Positions 46,651-55,454 of a DNA stretch of 56,279 bases are shown here, piece after piece. The stretch comes from CALLMJ01 sp964493765 (GTDB taxonomy: Bacteria > Bacteroidota > Bacteroidia > J057 > CALLMJ01): contig CAZBPK010000032.1 of the NCBI GenBank assembly GCA_964493765.1, forward strand, positions 1 to 56,279, read 5' to 3'. Numbering within the stretch: position 1 is the stretch's first letter; the number at the start of each line of letters is the position of its first letter. Both the position numbers and the translations under genes were made by a program. Below the pieces are notes generated by a model. That model was not told the origin of the DNA, made no database searches, and saw nothing but the letters and a program-made list of their open reading frames with translations.

Positions 46651-48672
46651 CTAAATGAACCAAAGTTTATCAGTAATTTTCTTAGCAAGCATTATATCCC
46701 AACGATCAATCTCACCAAGTTTATCCAAAAGTCCCGACATAATAGAAGGGTATAAAATTGTAACCGTTTTCTTAGAGGGTAAGAATGTTCTGTGAGAAAG
46801 ATGAGAAAACCAAAAAATCTGTGTTGAAAGATAGCGTAAATCTTCAAAGGTTGAACGTTTGTCTATTTCAATTTCTAATGTTATCGTGCTTTCTTGAACA
46901 AAATGTACTAAAGAACGGTATTTTGAAAGTTCTATGTAAGTGCCTTTGGGTGTGTTACTTTGTCCATCATTTGAAAACAACCTAAAATTATGTCTGTAAG
47001 CAAGATGAACAAAGGCATATTTGAAAGTTAAGTTTTCATTTTGGAATTTTTTTATCACATTCTCAACGGCTTTTATTTCATACTTTTTACTTGCTGATTT
47101 GAAAAGATGGAAAACTAAGCGAAACTCCGAGTTTTTATTGATAATTTCTTGTGTGATTATTTCTGATAAAGATTCGTAAAGATGCTTTTCCAAGTTTTCC
47201 GCATAATCATCAAAAGTTGATAATGGCGAACAATAACCTACCAAGTACCTTCCGTCTGAATGAAATATTTGGGCTATACCTAAAACTCTCTTACCATCTT
47301 TGTTCAAAGATGAGCCTATCCCAATCACCAATTCTTCTCTACGCTTTTCAATATTCTGAATAGTCCAACCAGTCCCACCAATCTTTGCATAGACGTTAAG
47401 AGCAAGATTGTTCATTACGAATTGGTTAATTTTTTTGAGGTGTTTTTCTTGTACGTCTTGTGTAGGGATACCTTGTCCAATTAATTTTGCTTTGCAAACA
47501 AAATACGGACTTTGCTTAACATCCGTAATTCTTGAATGTAGTTCGTTAAGGATAATAATACAAAGTTGTGATGACAAAACCTGCTCTTCGTAAACTGCAT
47601 TTATGTATGTTCCTGTTTGGGTATCTGACAAAAATAGTGTTATAAAAACAGGTTTTATATGAAACAAACTTTTTAAGCGTGTTTCAAGTTGGTTTATAAA
47701 ACCTTCTAAAACACCTTCGTTGAACTTTGGGCAAATAATTGTAATCTTAATTTCTTTATTTTCAAAAAACTTAAAACTGTATGGTTTCAGTTTTGAAATC
47801 ACGTCATTGTAATAACCTTTTTCCGTCCTATTTTCAAAATAGTATCTAATTGGGTCTTCCAATTTATCTGCTTGAACTTTATCATTTTCAAGCGGTAAAT
47901 ATTTCATTGAAAACTCAGTAAATTTATTTCCACAAGGTAAGTAAATATTATTTCTGTTGATTTCAAGCCAATCAAAGGTTTGTTTAATTACTTTAAAGTT
48001 TTCCTGGTTATGTTCCAATACTTGCATTTGTGCATCAAAGTTCCCTTGCTGTCCTGTGGCTGATAAAAAACGTTTGATAGACTGTTTATTGGCAAAAATG
48101 ATATTTTCTTTACCCTTCAAATCACTACACACTATCCCTATCTTTTCAAATTCATCTTTACCGATTGAGAATTTTAAGTTGATACTTCTTGAAAGTACAA
48201 AAAAGAACGAAATAGTCCCGTTATATGAATTAAAGAAAGTATTAAAGTGAATTTGATTGTGGGCATTTAGTCCATTTATATTTTCTAAGAGCTTTTTTGA
48301 TGATAAGATAGTCCAGAAGTGTTCTTCTCTTTTTTTGGAAACTTTAAATGCACTGTTATTTTTGAACTGCTGTAAAATGCAACTCTCTATAACTTTGCTG
48401 ACAATTTTAGGATTGCTTTGAATATTAACAGTTTCTTTTATCCCATTAACAGTTGTTGTAGGATTTGATTTCTTGTTCCAAAAATAGATGCGTCTTTCTA
48501 TTTGTCCGTTATCAAGTTTTACGTCATACCTATAAAATTCATAATCAGAGTTTTCTGTACGAAGTTTTTTATATGCTTCTATCATAGCATATTCATCATA
48601 AGATAGGTATTGTAAGTCAAAATAGTCTTTTTCAAACTTACACTCAAATATGTTTAGGAATAGTCCTGTCAT
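46651..48672 (-). CDS. Prokaryotic Argonaute, PIWI catalytically inactive
   Basis: The 673-residue protein has a MID domain with the typical 'KAKLIGQGIPTQDVQEKHL' signature (394-412) and a C-terminal PIWI domain. The first catalytic Asp of canonical VIGIDVS is Gly (VIGIGSS, 449-455). The usual H-D near 'FHLFKSAS' (521-528) is lost, so the site is inactive. The length is short for long-B pAgos, and no clear PAZ is seen. The end (ILYPSIMSGLLDKL ... LAKKITDKLWFI) is the normal PIWI C-terminus. It is co-transcribed with the DpnII/MboI-like nuclease. An attC-like element lies upstream. Confidence 0.85.
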   Translation of the reverse strand: MTGLFLNIFECKFEKDYFDLQYLSYDEYAMIEAYKKLRTENSDYEFYRYDVKLDNGQIERRIYFWNKKSNPTTTVNGIKETVNIQSNPKIVSKVIESCILQQFKNNSAFKVSKKREEHFWTILSSKKLLENINGLNAHNQIHFNTFFNSYNGTISFFFVLSRSINLKFSIGKDEFEKIGIVCSDLKGKENIIFANKQSIKRFLSATGQQGNFDAQMQVLEHNQENFKVIKQTFDWLEINRNNIYLPCGNKFTEFSMKYLPLENDKVQADKLEDPIRYYFENRTEKGYYNDVISKLKPYSFKFFENKEIKITIICPKFNEGVLEGFINQLETRLKSLFHIKPVFITLFLSDTQTGTYINAVYEEQVLSSQLCIIILNELHSRITDVKQSPYFVCKAKLIGQGIPTQDVQEKHLKKINQFVMNNLALNVYAKIGGTGWTIQNIEKRREELVIGIGSSLNKDGKRVLGIAQIFHSDGRYLVGYCSPLSTFDDYAENLEKHLYESLSEIITQEIINKNSEFRLVFHLFKSASKKYEIKAVENVIKKFQNENLTFKYAFVHLAYRHNFRLFSNDGQSNTPKGTYIELSKYRSLVHFVQESTITLEIEIDKRSTFEDLRYLSTQIFWFSHLSHRTFLPSKKTVTILYPSIMSGLLDKLGEIDRWDIMLAKKITDKLWFI

Positions 48673-48708
48673 AAATTTGGTTTGTTCTTAGTTTGGGTTT
48701 TTAAGCTT

Positions 48709-48769
48709 GCCACTAACGTTTCGCGGCTTGCCGCAGGCGGGGCGCCAAACTGCTGTTAGTAACTGTTTT
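48709..48769. other. attC-like palindromic element E1
   Basis: The plus strand reads CACTAAC at the left and GTTAGTAACTG at the right, so ACTAAC/GTTAGT form an inverted repeat. The inside is GC-rich and has a GCGGC-TT-GCCGC hairpin. The right-hand 27 bases (48743-48769, ending in TTAGTAACTGTTTT) recur exactly at 52999-53025. The layout recalls attC sites, but the GTTRRRY and RYYYAAC consensus is not fully met. It lies 36 bases upstream of the Argonaute start. Confidence 0.55.
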
Positions 48770-48780
48770 TTGTTCTTTCG

Positions 48781-51700
48781 CTACATTGGAATACGACTTA
48801 TGTTAGCACGTTTTAAAAGTCTGCCAAATGAGTATATTCCTTGTTCGTAGTCGTTATCATACCAAAGTTCTGCATTTGATTTTTCTAAGGTTGTAAATTC
48901 TTCCGAATAATAGATGATAATTTGTCCATTATCAGCGGGGCGAATTACAAGTTTTATATCTCTATCGTTTTTGAGAACTCCCGAAATAACTGTAAAACTT
49001 TCTTCGTACCAACCTTGTATGTTATAGTCTGCAAGAGTTGCTAAATGAGCCTTTACGTTTCGTTTTGCTCTTTCAATAATTCTGTGAACGTAACTAAAAT
49101 CACTTGTTCGTGAAACGTGTTGCAAGGCTTCACCTAATTTTGTGCCTACATACTTTTTCTGTGCATTTTCAAGTTCTTCTAAACTTGTGATACCAAGACT
49201 AAGAAGTAATTTTTCAGGGTCAATTGGCTCTTTTTCGGTTTTTTCTTGTCCGTTTATCCGTTCTTTCAAACGCCTTTGAATTTCCTGTTCTAACTCTTCA
49301 TCAGAAAGAATATGCAACTTGTCTTTGGGCGTATTAACCAAAATTAAAATCTCTTCTTCGGTATAACCATTTGGGTTACTCAGCAAAGACTGTCTAAATT
49401 TGATGTCTGCAATAATTTCATCATCACTTCTTAGACGGTGACGTTTCTCGTACAAGTCCGCAAAATATTCTTCCGCTTGTGTTTCGTTTTCATGAAACCA
49501 AAGTAAAAGTTTAGAAAAGACCTGTTTTGTACTTTCTTGTCTATGTTTTAGCCCTTCTTCTCGTAAAAGTTGTAACACTCTTTCTGTAATCTTATTGGCT
49601 ATGTCTTTTGCTGTTTGAAATTTGCCTTCAATGTCAAGTGCAATTTCAGTTGCAAGTAATTCAGCCCGACAATCGTAACTTAAAAGTTCCAAAATATCTT
49701 TGAGGTCATTGAGTGGCTTAGGCTTTTGTGGATTGTAGTCTTCATCAACAAAAAGGTCTTTCTTTTTTCTAAAATCGCCTTTTTGATTGGGTAAAATCGC
49801 ATAGTCGTTTAGGTGGGTCTCAAATCTTTGTTCAGAAACAAAGTTTATAAACTTATGCAACCAAGCAAGGCTATCTGAATTTAGATAGGTAGTTAATCTG
49901 CTTGTATTTTGAAATTGTGAAATGTCATAAATCAGGTTTCGCATAAACCATTTATCGCACTCTTCCCAAACTGCTACGGATTTAGTCCAATTTTCTAAGC
50001 CTTTTTTATCAGGTGTATTGGGATAAAAATCTCTTGCAAAACTCCAAATTTCGTTTCTTTCCTTTGGTAGTTCGTTGGAATTTGGAAAGCAACTAAGCAA
50101 TTCTAAAACTGCTGTTTTGATTGTAGAAACACAATTAGACTTAATAATTGTGTTTATTCTGCTCACAATATCATCAATCCCTTTATTGGAAGTTGGTTGA
50201 TAGGCTAAAATAGATTTGTGTTGTAAACTTGAACGCCAATCTTCTTGAAGGATTTTTAAAACATCTTTCAATTCTTTGGGAATACCTTCATCTGCCCAAA
50301 GATTTTCTTTCTTTCTAAAATCTCCATACTGATTTGGAATAATTGCATAATCAGTAAGCAATTTTTCATCTTCGCTTACAACAAACTCAATTACGCTATT
50401 AAGCCAAGACAAAGTTTCTTGCTCTCTTAAACTAAGTCTTGACATTAGATTTGCAATGTTGTTATGGCTTGCAATCTCTTCAACCATTTTTTTAAGGTCG
50501 TAACGCAAATCTTTATCCCAAGTGCTATCAATAATTTTATGCCACTCGTGAATATGCTCTAATTTTGGCAACTTGTCTTTATGCAAAAACTTCGCTAAAT
50601 GCCAAACCTTTTCAATTTTGCTTTCTGCTGCATATGGAAACAAAGCATTTTCAAGTAAAATCCTGCTTGTTTCAGTTTGCACGATTTCAGATTTAAGCAA
50701 ATGAGTGCGAATAGGCTTTTGTATATTAGCTTTGAACCAAGTTTTAGAAAATCCTTTTCGTTCTTCGGGCAAATCTGTTTTTGCTAAATGGTATAAATTA
50801 TTCCATTTGTTTGTAACAGCAAAATCAGTTAGTCCAATTATTAAGTCTAAACTAACCTTGAAAATTTCTTGGTTTGCAAGACTTTCTTCGCCTTGCTCTT
50901 CCAAATAAACTCCATCTCTCGGCTCGGTAGGTTCAAATAAAGGAAAATTGATAATTACAGGAAAGTAAAAATTTTCTGTTCCAATCAATGGAAAGTCAAG
51001 GAAAATAAAAGGTATATTTTTTTGGATAGAAATAATATCGTAAGTGCTGCTGTTGGACTGCAAAGGCAACGCAATCCTTACATCTACATCAATTTCTTTT
51101 CCTTTGTACTTTCTTTTGACTGATTTTTTTAGGTAAGCAAAGATTAAAGTATCAATTTGATTTTGAGTAGTTTTAATAATGTGAACCAAATTAACGCTTG
51201 GTGAGAGTGGTTCTTTTTCAACTTTTACGAAAGAAGTAGAAACACCAAGATTATCAATTATCACTTTTTCTATTCCGTCCACAAAAACTAATGTATAGGG
51301 CAAGGAATGAAATAGGTCGTTTATTCCTACTTGTGCGGTTTTTTGTGCATTTTCATCAAGTTGATAAGAAAATGTCGAATTGTAATCTGAAAAATCAATA
51401 CTTTCTTTTGGTAGTGAAACAGCATTATTTACGCTACTTTGTGCAATCTCAAAAGATTTTCTTATGCTACTAACAAGAAAATCTTTGTTAATGTCTGTAC
51501 GGTCAATGGGAAACTCTACAAATTTCTTAAAAGTATTGTCCTTGAAATACAATGCTTTAACATCTATCTTTTTTGACAAAAGGTGCGTTGTCATAAAACC
51601 TGTGCCGAACCTACCTATAATAACAGGCTTGTTTGTGGTTTCGTCTTCATTTTTAACGTCCTTTTTATTTACTTGTCTTACAATACCTTCAACATTACTT

Positions 51701-51948
51701 CTCGTAAAGTATCCGTAGTTGTGCGAAAAATGGAAACTTGTTGGACTAATATTTATCTTGATTGAAACTTTCTGATTTGGAAAGTCCCCTGAAACATTGT
51801 CTTTTGCATTTTGGATTAACTCCCAAATCCAACTCCTTTCATAACTTTTTACGTCATTTCTGACTTTACGCATTTTTTCAATGATTTTATCGGCTGCTGC
51901 TTCATACAGTTCCGTTAATGCGTCTGGGTTAAATTCCATATCTGTCAT
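48781..51948 (-). CDS. Large Hsp90/sacsin-type GHKL ATPase protein
   Basis: The product is about 1055 residues from the ATG at 51948; the ATG at 51984 lies inside the attC-like element E2. Numbering follows the longer form. The N-terminus is a GHKL ATPase with the N-box WELIQNAKDN (54-63; Mg-binding N59) and the G2-type IGRFGTGFMTTHLL (123-136). The G1 motif, normally DxGxG, is altered to HNYGYF. The following 600 residues are helical with two 'YAIIPNQ.GDFRKK' repeats (about 550 and 735). The C-terminus (IIIYYSEEFTT ... LLKRANISRIPM) is a small conserved unit seen in other defence GHKL proteins. Function is unknown. It stands alone between two attC-like elements. Confidence 0.8.
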   Translation of the reverse strand: MTDMEFNPDALTELYEAAADKIIEKMRKVRNDVKSYERSWIWELIQNAKDNVSGDFPNQKVSIKINISPTSFHFSHNYGYFTRSNVEGIVRQVNKKDVKNEDETTNKPVIIGRFGTGFMTTHLLSKKIDVKALYFKDNTFKKFVEFPIDRTDINKDFLVSSIRKSFEIAQSSVNNAVSLPKESIDFSDYNSTFSYQLDENAQKTAQVGINDLFHSLPYTLVFVDGIEKVIIDNLGVSTSFVKVEKEPLSPSVNLVHIIKTTQNQIDTLIFAYLKKSVKRKYKGKEIDVDVRIALPLQSNSSTYDIISIQKNIPFIFLDFPLIGTENFYFPVIINFPLFEPTEPRDGVYLEEQGEESLANQEIFKVSLDLIIGLTDFAVTNKWNNLYHLAKTDLPEERKGFSKTWFKANIQKPIRTHLLKSEIVQTETSRILLENALFPYAAESKIEKVWHLAKFLHKDKLPKLEHIHEWHKIIDSTWDKDLRYDLKKMVEEIASHNNIANLMSRLSLREQETLSWLNSVIEFVVSEDEKLLTDYAIIPNQYGDFRKKENLWADEGIPKELKDVLKILQEDWRSSLQHKSILAYQPTSNKGIDDIVSRINTIIKSNCVSTIKTAVLELLSCFPNSNELPKERNEIWSFARDFYPNTPDKKGLENWTKSVAVWEECDKWFMRNLIYDISQFQNTSRLTTYLNSDSLAWLHKFINFVSEQRFETHLNDYAILPNQKGDFRKKKDLFVDEDYNPQKPKPLNDLKDILELLSYDCRAELLATEIALDIEGKFQTAKDIANKITERVLQLLREEGLKHRQESTKQVFSKLLLWFHENETQAEEYFADLYEKRHRLRSDDEIIADIKFRQSLLSNPNGYTEEEILILVNTPKDKLHILSDEELEQEIQRRLKERINGQEKTEKEPIDPEKLLLSLGITSLEELENAQKKYVGTKLGEALQHVSRTSDFSYVHRIIERAKRNVKAHLATLADYNIQGWYEESFTVISGVLKNDRDIKLVIRPADNGQIIIYYSEEFTTLEKSNAELWYDNDYEQGIYSFGRLLKRANISRIPM

Positions 51949-51975
51949 TTGTTGTTTCGTTGTTTTTAAGATGGC

Positions 51976-52024
51976 TACCAACATTTGACGCTTGGCGTTC
52001 TTGCGGGATTTCGGAGCACAAAAC
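51976..52024. other. attC-like palindromic element E2 (degenerate)
   Basis: The sequence ACCAACATTTGACGCTTGG...TGCGGGATTTCGG...CAAAACTGTCAATA aligns with E1 (TTTCGCGGCTTGCCGC...GGCGGGGCGCCAAACTGCTGTTAG) but is diverged. It separates the GHKL ATPase gene from the PepSY-like gene and overlaps the ATG at 51984. Confidence 0.4.
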
Positions 52025-52063
52025 TGTCAATACACCACTAAACTTGAATACCTGTTTGACTTT

Positions 52064-52516
52064 TTAATCGTCTTTACTTTCTGACTTTTTGGCTTTTGTT
52101 TCTTCTATAAGTTTTCCTTCAAGACTTATAAGTAATTCAAGGTTTTGTTTGCCTTTTTCTACAAAAATTTCATAAAATTGTTGAGCAGGTCTTACAACTT
52201 TTTCACAACTTTCTACCTCAAAACCTGCATACTTGGTTTTTATGAAATTTTGTACTTCAGCAGGAGTTTCAGAAAATTTTGCATGTTGTTCAGATTCTAA
52301 CCATTCGCCTGTGGCAGAGTATTTTTCGGAACTTACTATTTTATCTACTACAAAGTCTACTTCCCAACTTCCATCTTTTTCTTTGCTGTACTTTACTTTT
52401 TTAGCATTAGGGAATTTTGCTTTAAAGTTGTTTTTTACGGCATCAGGTACTTTCTTTTGTGCTTGTACAGAAGCAACTAACAAAAATAAAACAAGAATTA
52501 AAATTATCTTTTTCAT
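52064..52516 (-). CDS. PepSY-like secreted protein
   Basis: The 150-residue product has a signal peptide (MKKIILILVLFLLVASVQAQ). The mature part has two PepSY-like repeats (FKAKFPNAKKVKYSKEKDGSWEVDF and the YAGFEVESCEKVVRPAQQFYEI unit) in the style of putative beta-lactamase-inhibitor-like/DUF2874 proteins. It is probably periplasmic; function unknown. It has a full promoter with TTTG and TATATTTG boxes 20 bases apart. It lies between attC-like elements E2 and E3, and nothing in it suggests defence. Confidence 0.8.
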   Translation of the reverse strand: MKKIILILVLFLLVASVQAQKKVPDAVKNNFKAKFPNAKKVKYSKEKDGSWEVDFVVDKIVSSEKYSATGEWLESEQHAKFSETPAEVQNFIKTKYAGFEVESCEKVVRPAQQFYEIFVEKGKQNLELLISLEGKLIEETKAKKSESKDD

Positions 52517-52520
52517 GCAA

Positions 52521-52552
52521 CAAATATATGAAATGGATTTTAATTCTGCAAA
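52521..52552 (-). promoter_or_regulatory. Complete Bacteroidota promoter of the PepSY-like gene
   Basis: On the minus strand TTTG (52549-52552) and TATATTTG (52521-52528) are separated by 20 bases. The ATG at 52516 follows 4 bases later. Confidence 0.75.
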
Positions 52553-52570
52553 TTCTTTTATTAGAAGAAT

Positions 52571-52738
52571 TTACCAAGGATGTTCTGTTCCATCAAAGTT
52601 TAAGAATTTGCCACTGTCCTTTATAGAAACTTTTGCTACGATATTGTTCAAAATGTTTGTTACAACTTGTTCTGTTGTAAATTTAGCTTTTTTCCGCACA
52701 ATTAACAGCGGTACAATGCTATTGATATTCTTTTGCAT
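52571..52738 (-). CDS. Small hypothetical ORF (55 residues)
   Basis: A minus-strand frame from an ATG at 52738 to a TAA at 52571 encodes 55 residues (MQKNINSIVPLLIVRKKAKF ... LNFDGTEHPW). No family is recognised. The region is otherwise free of genes, and codon use does not clearly separate it from noise. It is listed with low confidence. Confidence 0.25.
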   Translation of the reverse strand: MQKNINSIVPLLIVRKKAKFTTEQVVTNILNNIVAKVSIKDSGKFLNFDGTEHPW

Positions 52739-52874
52739 CAAGATTGTTGAGATAAAATGTTTTTGTTATTATTGATTTGTCGGCTTTCGCTTTTGGTAGC
52801 ATACACAATAATTTGGTATTGTCTCCCATACTTAACAAAGGTGGAATAAATAGCATTTCCGTTTATTAAAAGTA

Positions 52875-52909
52875 CAAAAGCTGAAGTTTGCACCTCAGCT
52901 CAGCTTTTG
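52875..52909. terminator. Inverted repeat, possible terminator of the GmrSD gene
   Basis: The 10-bp perfect arms CAAAAGCTGA/TCAGCTTTTG are separated by 15 bases, about 140 bases beyond the GmrSD stop at 53050. The long loop makes the terminator call weak. Confidence 0.4.
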
Positions 52910-52998
52910 CCAAACCCATGTTGAGAGCATCTTTGTTGTCTCATTTTGTTATTTGTTTATAGCAAAAAGCATCATACGAAGCACTGCACCCGCCATTA

Positions 52999-53025
52999 CG
53001 CCAAACTGCTGTTAGTAACTGTTTT
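52999..53025. other. attC-like element E3 end, identical to E1
   Basis: The 27 bases from CGCCAAACTG to ACTGTTTT are identical to 48743-48769. The left half of the element is different from E1 (AAGCACTGCACCCGCCATTA), so only the right end is conserved. It lies 24 bases beyond the GmrSD stop. Confidence 0.6.
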
Positions 53026-53049
53026 GTCTGTCGTAGCATATTTTCAAGT

Positions 53050-55089
53050 TTATTCTATATCAACGTCTTCAGATTCAATATCATCATTTTTAATTTCATT
53101 CATCCATTCTTCAAGAGTTCTTCCTTCATATTTCCACATGTTAACTCCCCAATAAGCTCCCGAACGATTTCTACGATTTTTTCTTGTTTCAATTTCACGA
53201 GTTAGTGGCGTTAATCGCCAAACTTTATCTTCAAACTTCACTTCTTTGTTTCCAATAACTTCTGCAACAATGCTTGGATCGTCAAAATACACAATTGTTT
53301 TACCGATTAAGCCTAGGCTTTCAAAAGACAATCTATTTCCGACGCTCCTCTTTTCGGTTGAATAGTTGTTGCTCGTTTTTAATTGGTTGCTAATTGGCAA
53401 AACTTTCTCGATAAGGATTTCCACTAAATATTTGGCTCTATTTTTAATTTGTTCTTCGCCCCAATTTTGTTGTTCGATGATTTTATCTTTGGCAATTTGC
53501 ATTCCTGTTCTGTTTTCATAAATCTGTTTTTTGCCTCTGAAAGAATGATTGCTTAATTCTTGATTATGGCGAATCAAAGTCAAGTTTCCTATATTATTCA
53601 AATAATTATCGTGAATTACTTTATAATTTGGACCAAGTTCATTTTTCCAAGTATCATTAAGGGTTTGTGGCATAATATGTTCGATTTGCAAAAACTTGTC
53701 CGTCAAAGCAGGGCGATTTTTCGTTAAACTTTCTTCAATCAAACTGAACAAAAATTTGCCAGCCTCAAAGTTATAAAAATTAGATTTTTCATTCAATAAA
53801 TAATCTTGAATTTCATTGTCATTGGGTAATCGCATTGAAAATGCTTGGTTTGCACAGATGTTCAACATTGCCTCTTTCTTATTGGGGGCTAAAATTAATT
53901 CGTCAAAATACTTTGCAAATAATGCAGCTTCTTTGTTTTCTGATTTTCTTATTCCTAAAATGCTTTTACGAGCAACGTAGATAAAAATTGCATCTAAAAT
54001 CGCCAAGCAATCATCATCGGTAATTTTTTGCTCTGTTCTTAAACGTAAAATGCCTAAAATGAAAGAATGAAATGCTGATACTTTAAGAGTTCTTAGGTCA
54101 GCAATTTTTTGGTCAATTTTATTGTTATCGCTTGATTTGTAACCGGCTAAAATTGCATATTCATTAGAATACTCCGCCATTTTTTTAATTAGTAGTTCAT
54201 GGTTATCATCACCGAACAACTCTTTAAATTCACGATAAAGTTCTTTATAGTTTGTTTCAGTCGCTTTTTTATAACTTGCAATATCAATCAACTGCATATA
54301 ATCACGAATAAATGCAGAAACAGAAAAAGCCTTGTTATCGCCTGTTAAGTTCTGTTCAATTTTCAACCAAAAATCGTGATATAACTTATTTTGTTGATCC
54401 GAAGTTTTTCCCAGCAATAAATAGTTTCTTACTAAATCCGCAAGAGACAAAGGTTTTCCTAGGGAGTTCATACTCTCAAAAATTTCTTGTGGTTTTTCCC
54501 AATGGTTTCTCTCTGGCTCTAACTGAATAGTAACGATGTTAAAATTCGTTAATCCTTTTTCAATTAATTCTCGGATTTTGTTCTGTTCTAATTTTTCCAA
54601 TTTTGATTTGAAAAATTTGTAGTTCTTAAAAACATTTGACTTTTTATCGTTAGCGTCTAAATGCTCGCCTAAAATAATGTTCTTATATGCTTTCCAGTCG
54701 GATTCAACTTGTTTTAATTTGATTTTATATTCCACATCTCCACTGACGTTATTGTTTTTCAGATACCTTGAGTCAATAGTATTACTTAAAGATTCATCAC
54801 TAATACAATCACGAGCGGCAATTAAAAACAAAATTGTTGTTGTCAATCTTTGCTGTCCGTCAACCAAAATTTATTTGGCAGGTTGTCCCAAGATTGTGCT
54901 TTCTGCGTAGTAAATAATGGTCACAAAGAAGTTGTGTGTATCTCTGCTATTCGCCACTTTCTCAATGTCTTTCAACAAGATTTCGCACATATCTTCGTCC
55001 CATTCATAATTTCTTTGGTATGGTGGTATAAAAAAAGTTACATCATTGTTTGATAGTAATTTTAAGATTTGATTGTCTAAACTTCTCAT
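53050..55089 (-). pseudogene. GmrSD-type (DUF262-DUF1524) restriction protein, split by one in-frame TAA
   Basis: Two open frames in the same reading frame form one gene. The first 72 residues (55089-54871) hold the DUF262 start (FIPPYQRNYEWDEDM). A TAA at 54871-54873 follows, then ATT and a TTG (54867) from which the second part begins (LVDGQQRLTT, the DGQQR motif). The remainder has the C-terminal DUF1524 HNH-type domain: LQIEHIMPQTLNDTW, NNIGNLTLIRHNQELSNHSF. A C-terminal extension follows (WGVNMWKYEGRTLEEW). GmrSD-like proteins are NTP-dependent type IV enzymes that cut modified phage DNA. One base change would restore the gene. Confidence 0.82.
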
Positions 55090-55454
55090 ATTTATGTTTT
55101 ATTGTCTTATCCTTGTTTCAAAGTTACGAAAAATCCGTTTGTGTTGGCTTCTTCAAACAAGGTTTTTAAAAATTTTGTTGGTTTTCGTTTAGTTTATTCT
55201 TTTTACAGAAGGATTCAAATTTGTTTTTGCTTACTTTTGAGTTTAGTACGATTATAAATTTGAAGAAGTCCAAAGCAACAAAGGAATTGCATTTTTAGGT
55301 GTTCCATTTACTCTCTGCTTTGTGCGTCTTTCGCCTTATATTTTCTCATAGTGCCAAGAATGTAAGTGCTTTTTCTTTAGAAAAAGGTGGAAATAAAGTC
55401 AATATATTTTGGGAAAAAATAATCTGCAAATCATTAATCTTGATTGATAATAAA
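55090..55454. other. Gene-free stretch upstream of GmrSD
   Basis: About 365 bases carry the GmrSD promoter box and otherwise AT-rich sequence. Short open frames on the plus strand are not convincing. Repeat copy 6 follows. Confidence 0.6.
55119..55126 (-). promoter_or_regulatory. -7 promoter box (TAACTTTG) of the GmrSD gene
   Basis: The minus strand reads TAACTTTG, matching TAnnTTTG, about 29 bases before the ATG at 55089. Confidence 0.5.

Larger units (their letters stand above)
52739..53049. other. Gap of about 310 bases with a hairpin and an attC-like element
   Basis: This stretch between the small ORF and the GmrSD gene holds an inverted repeat (52875-52909) and attC-like element E3 (52999-53025). 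I see no convincing coding frame. Confidence 0.5.

Noticed and set aside
46651..48672. Argonaute considered an active nuclease
   Set aside because: The first catalytic aspartate is replaced by glycine in VIGIGSS, and the second catalytic aspartate position near FHLFKSAS is also lost.
41755..54873. Stop codons read as a reassigned genetic code
   Set aside because: The three in-frame stops are TAG and TAA. Normal genes in the window also end in TAA, TAG and TGA.
35921..55089. Whole island as a prophage or integrative element
   Set aside because: No integrase, recombinase, tRNA, capsid or conjugation gene is present, and no flanking direct repeat is seen.
55200..55450. Short plus-strand frames upstream of repeat copy 6
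   Set aside because: They are interrupted by stops and have no start or family signal.
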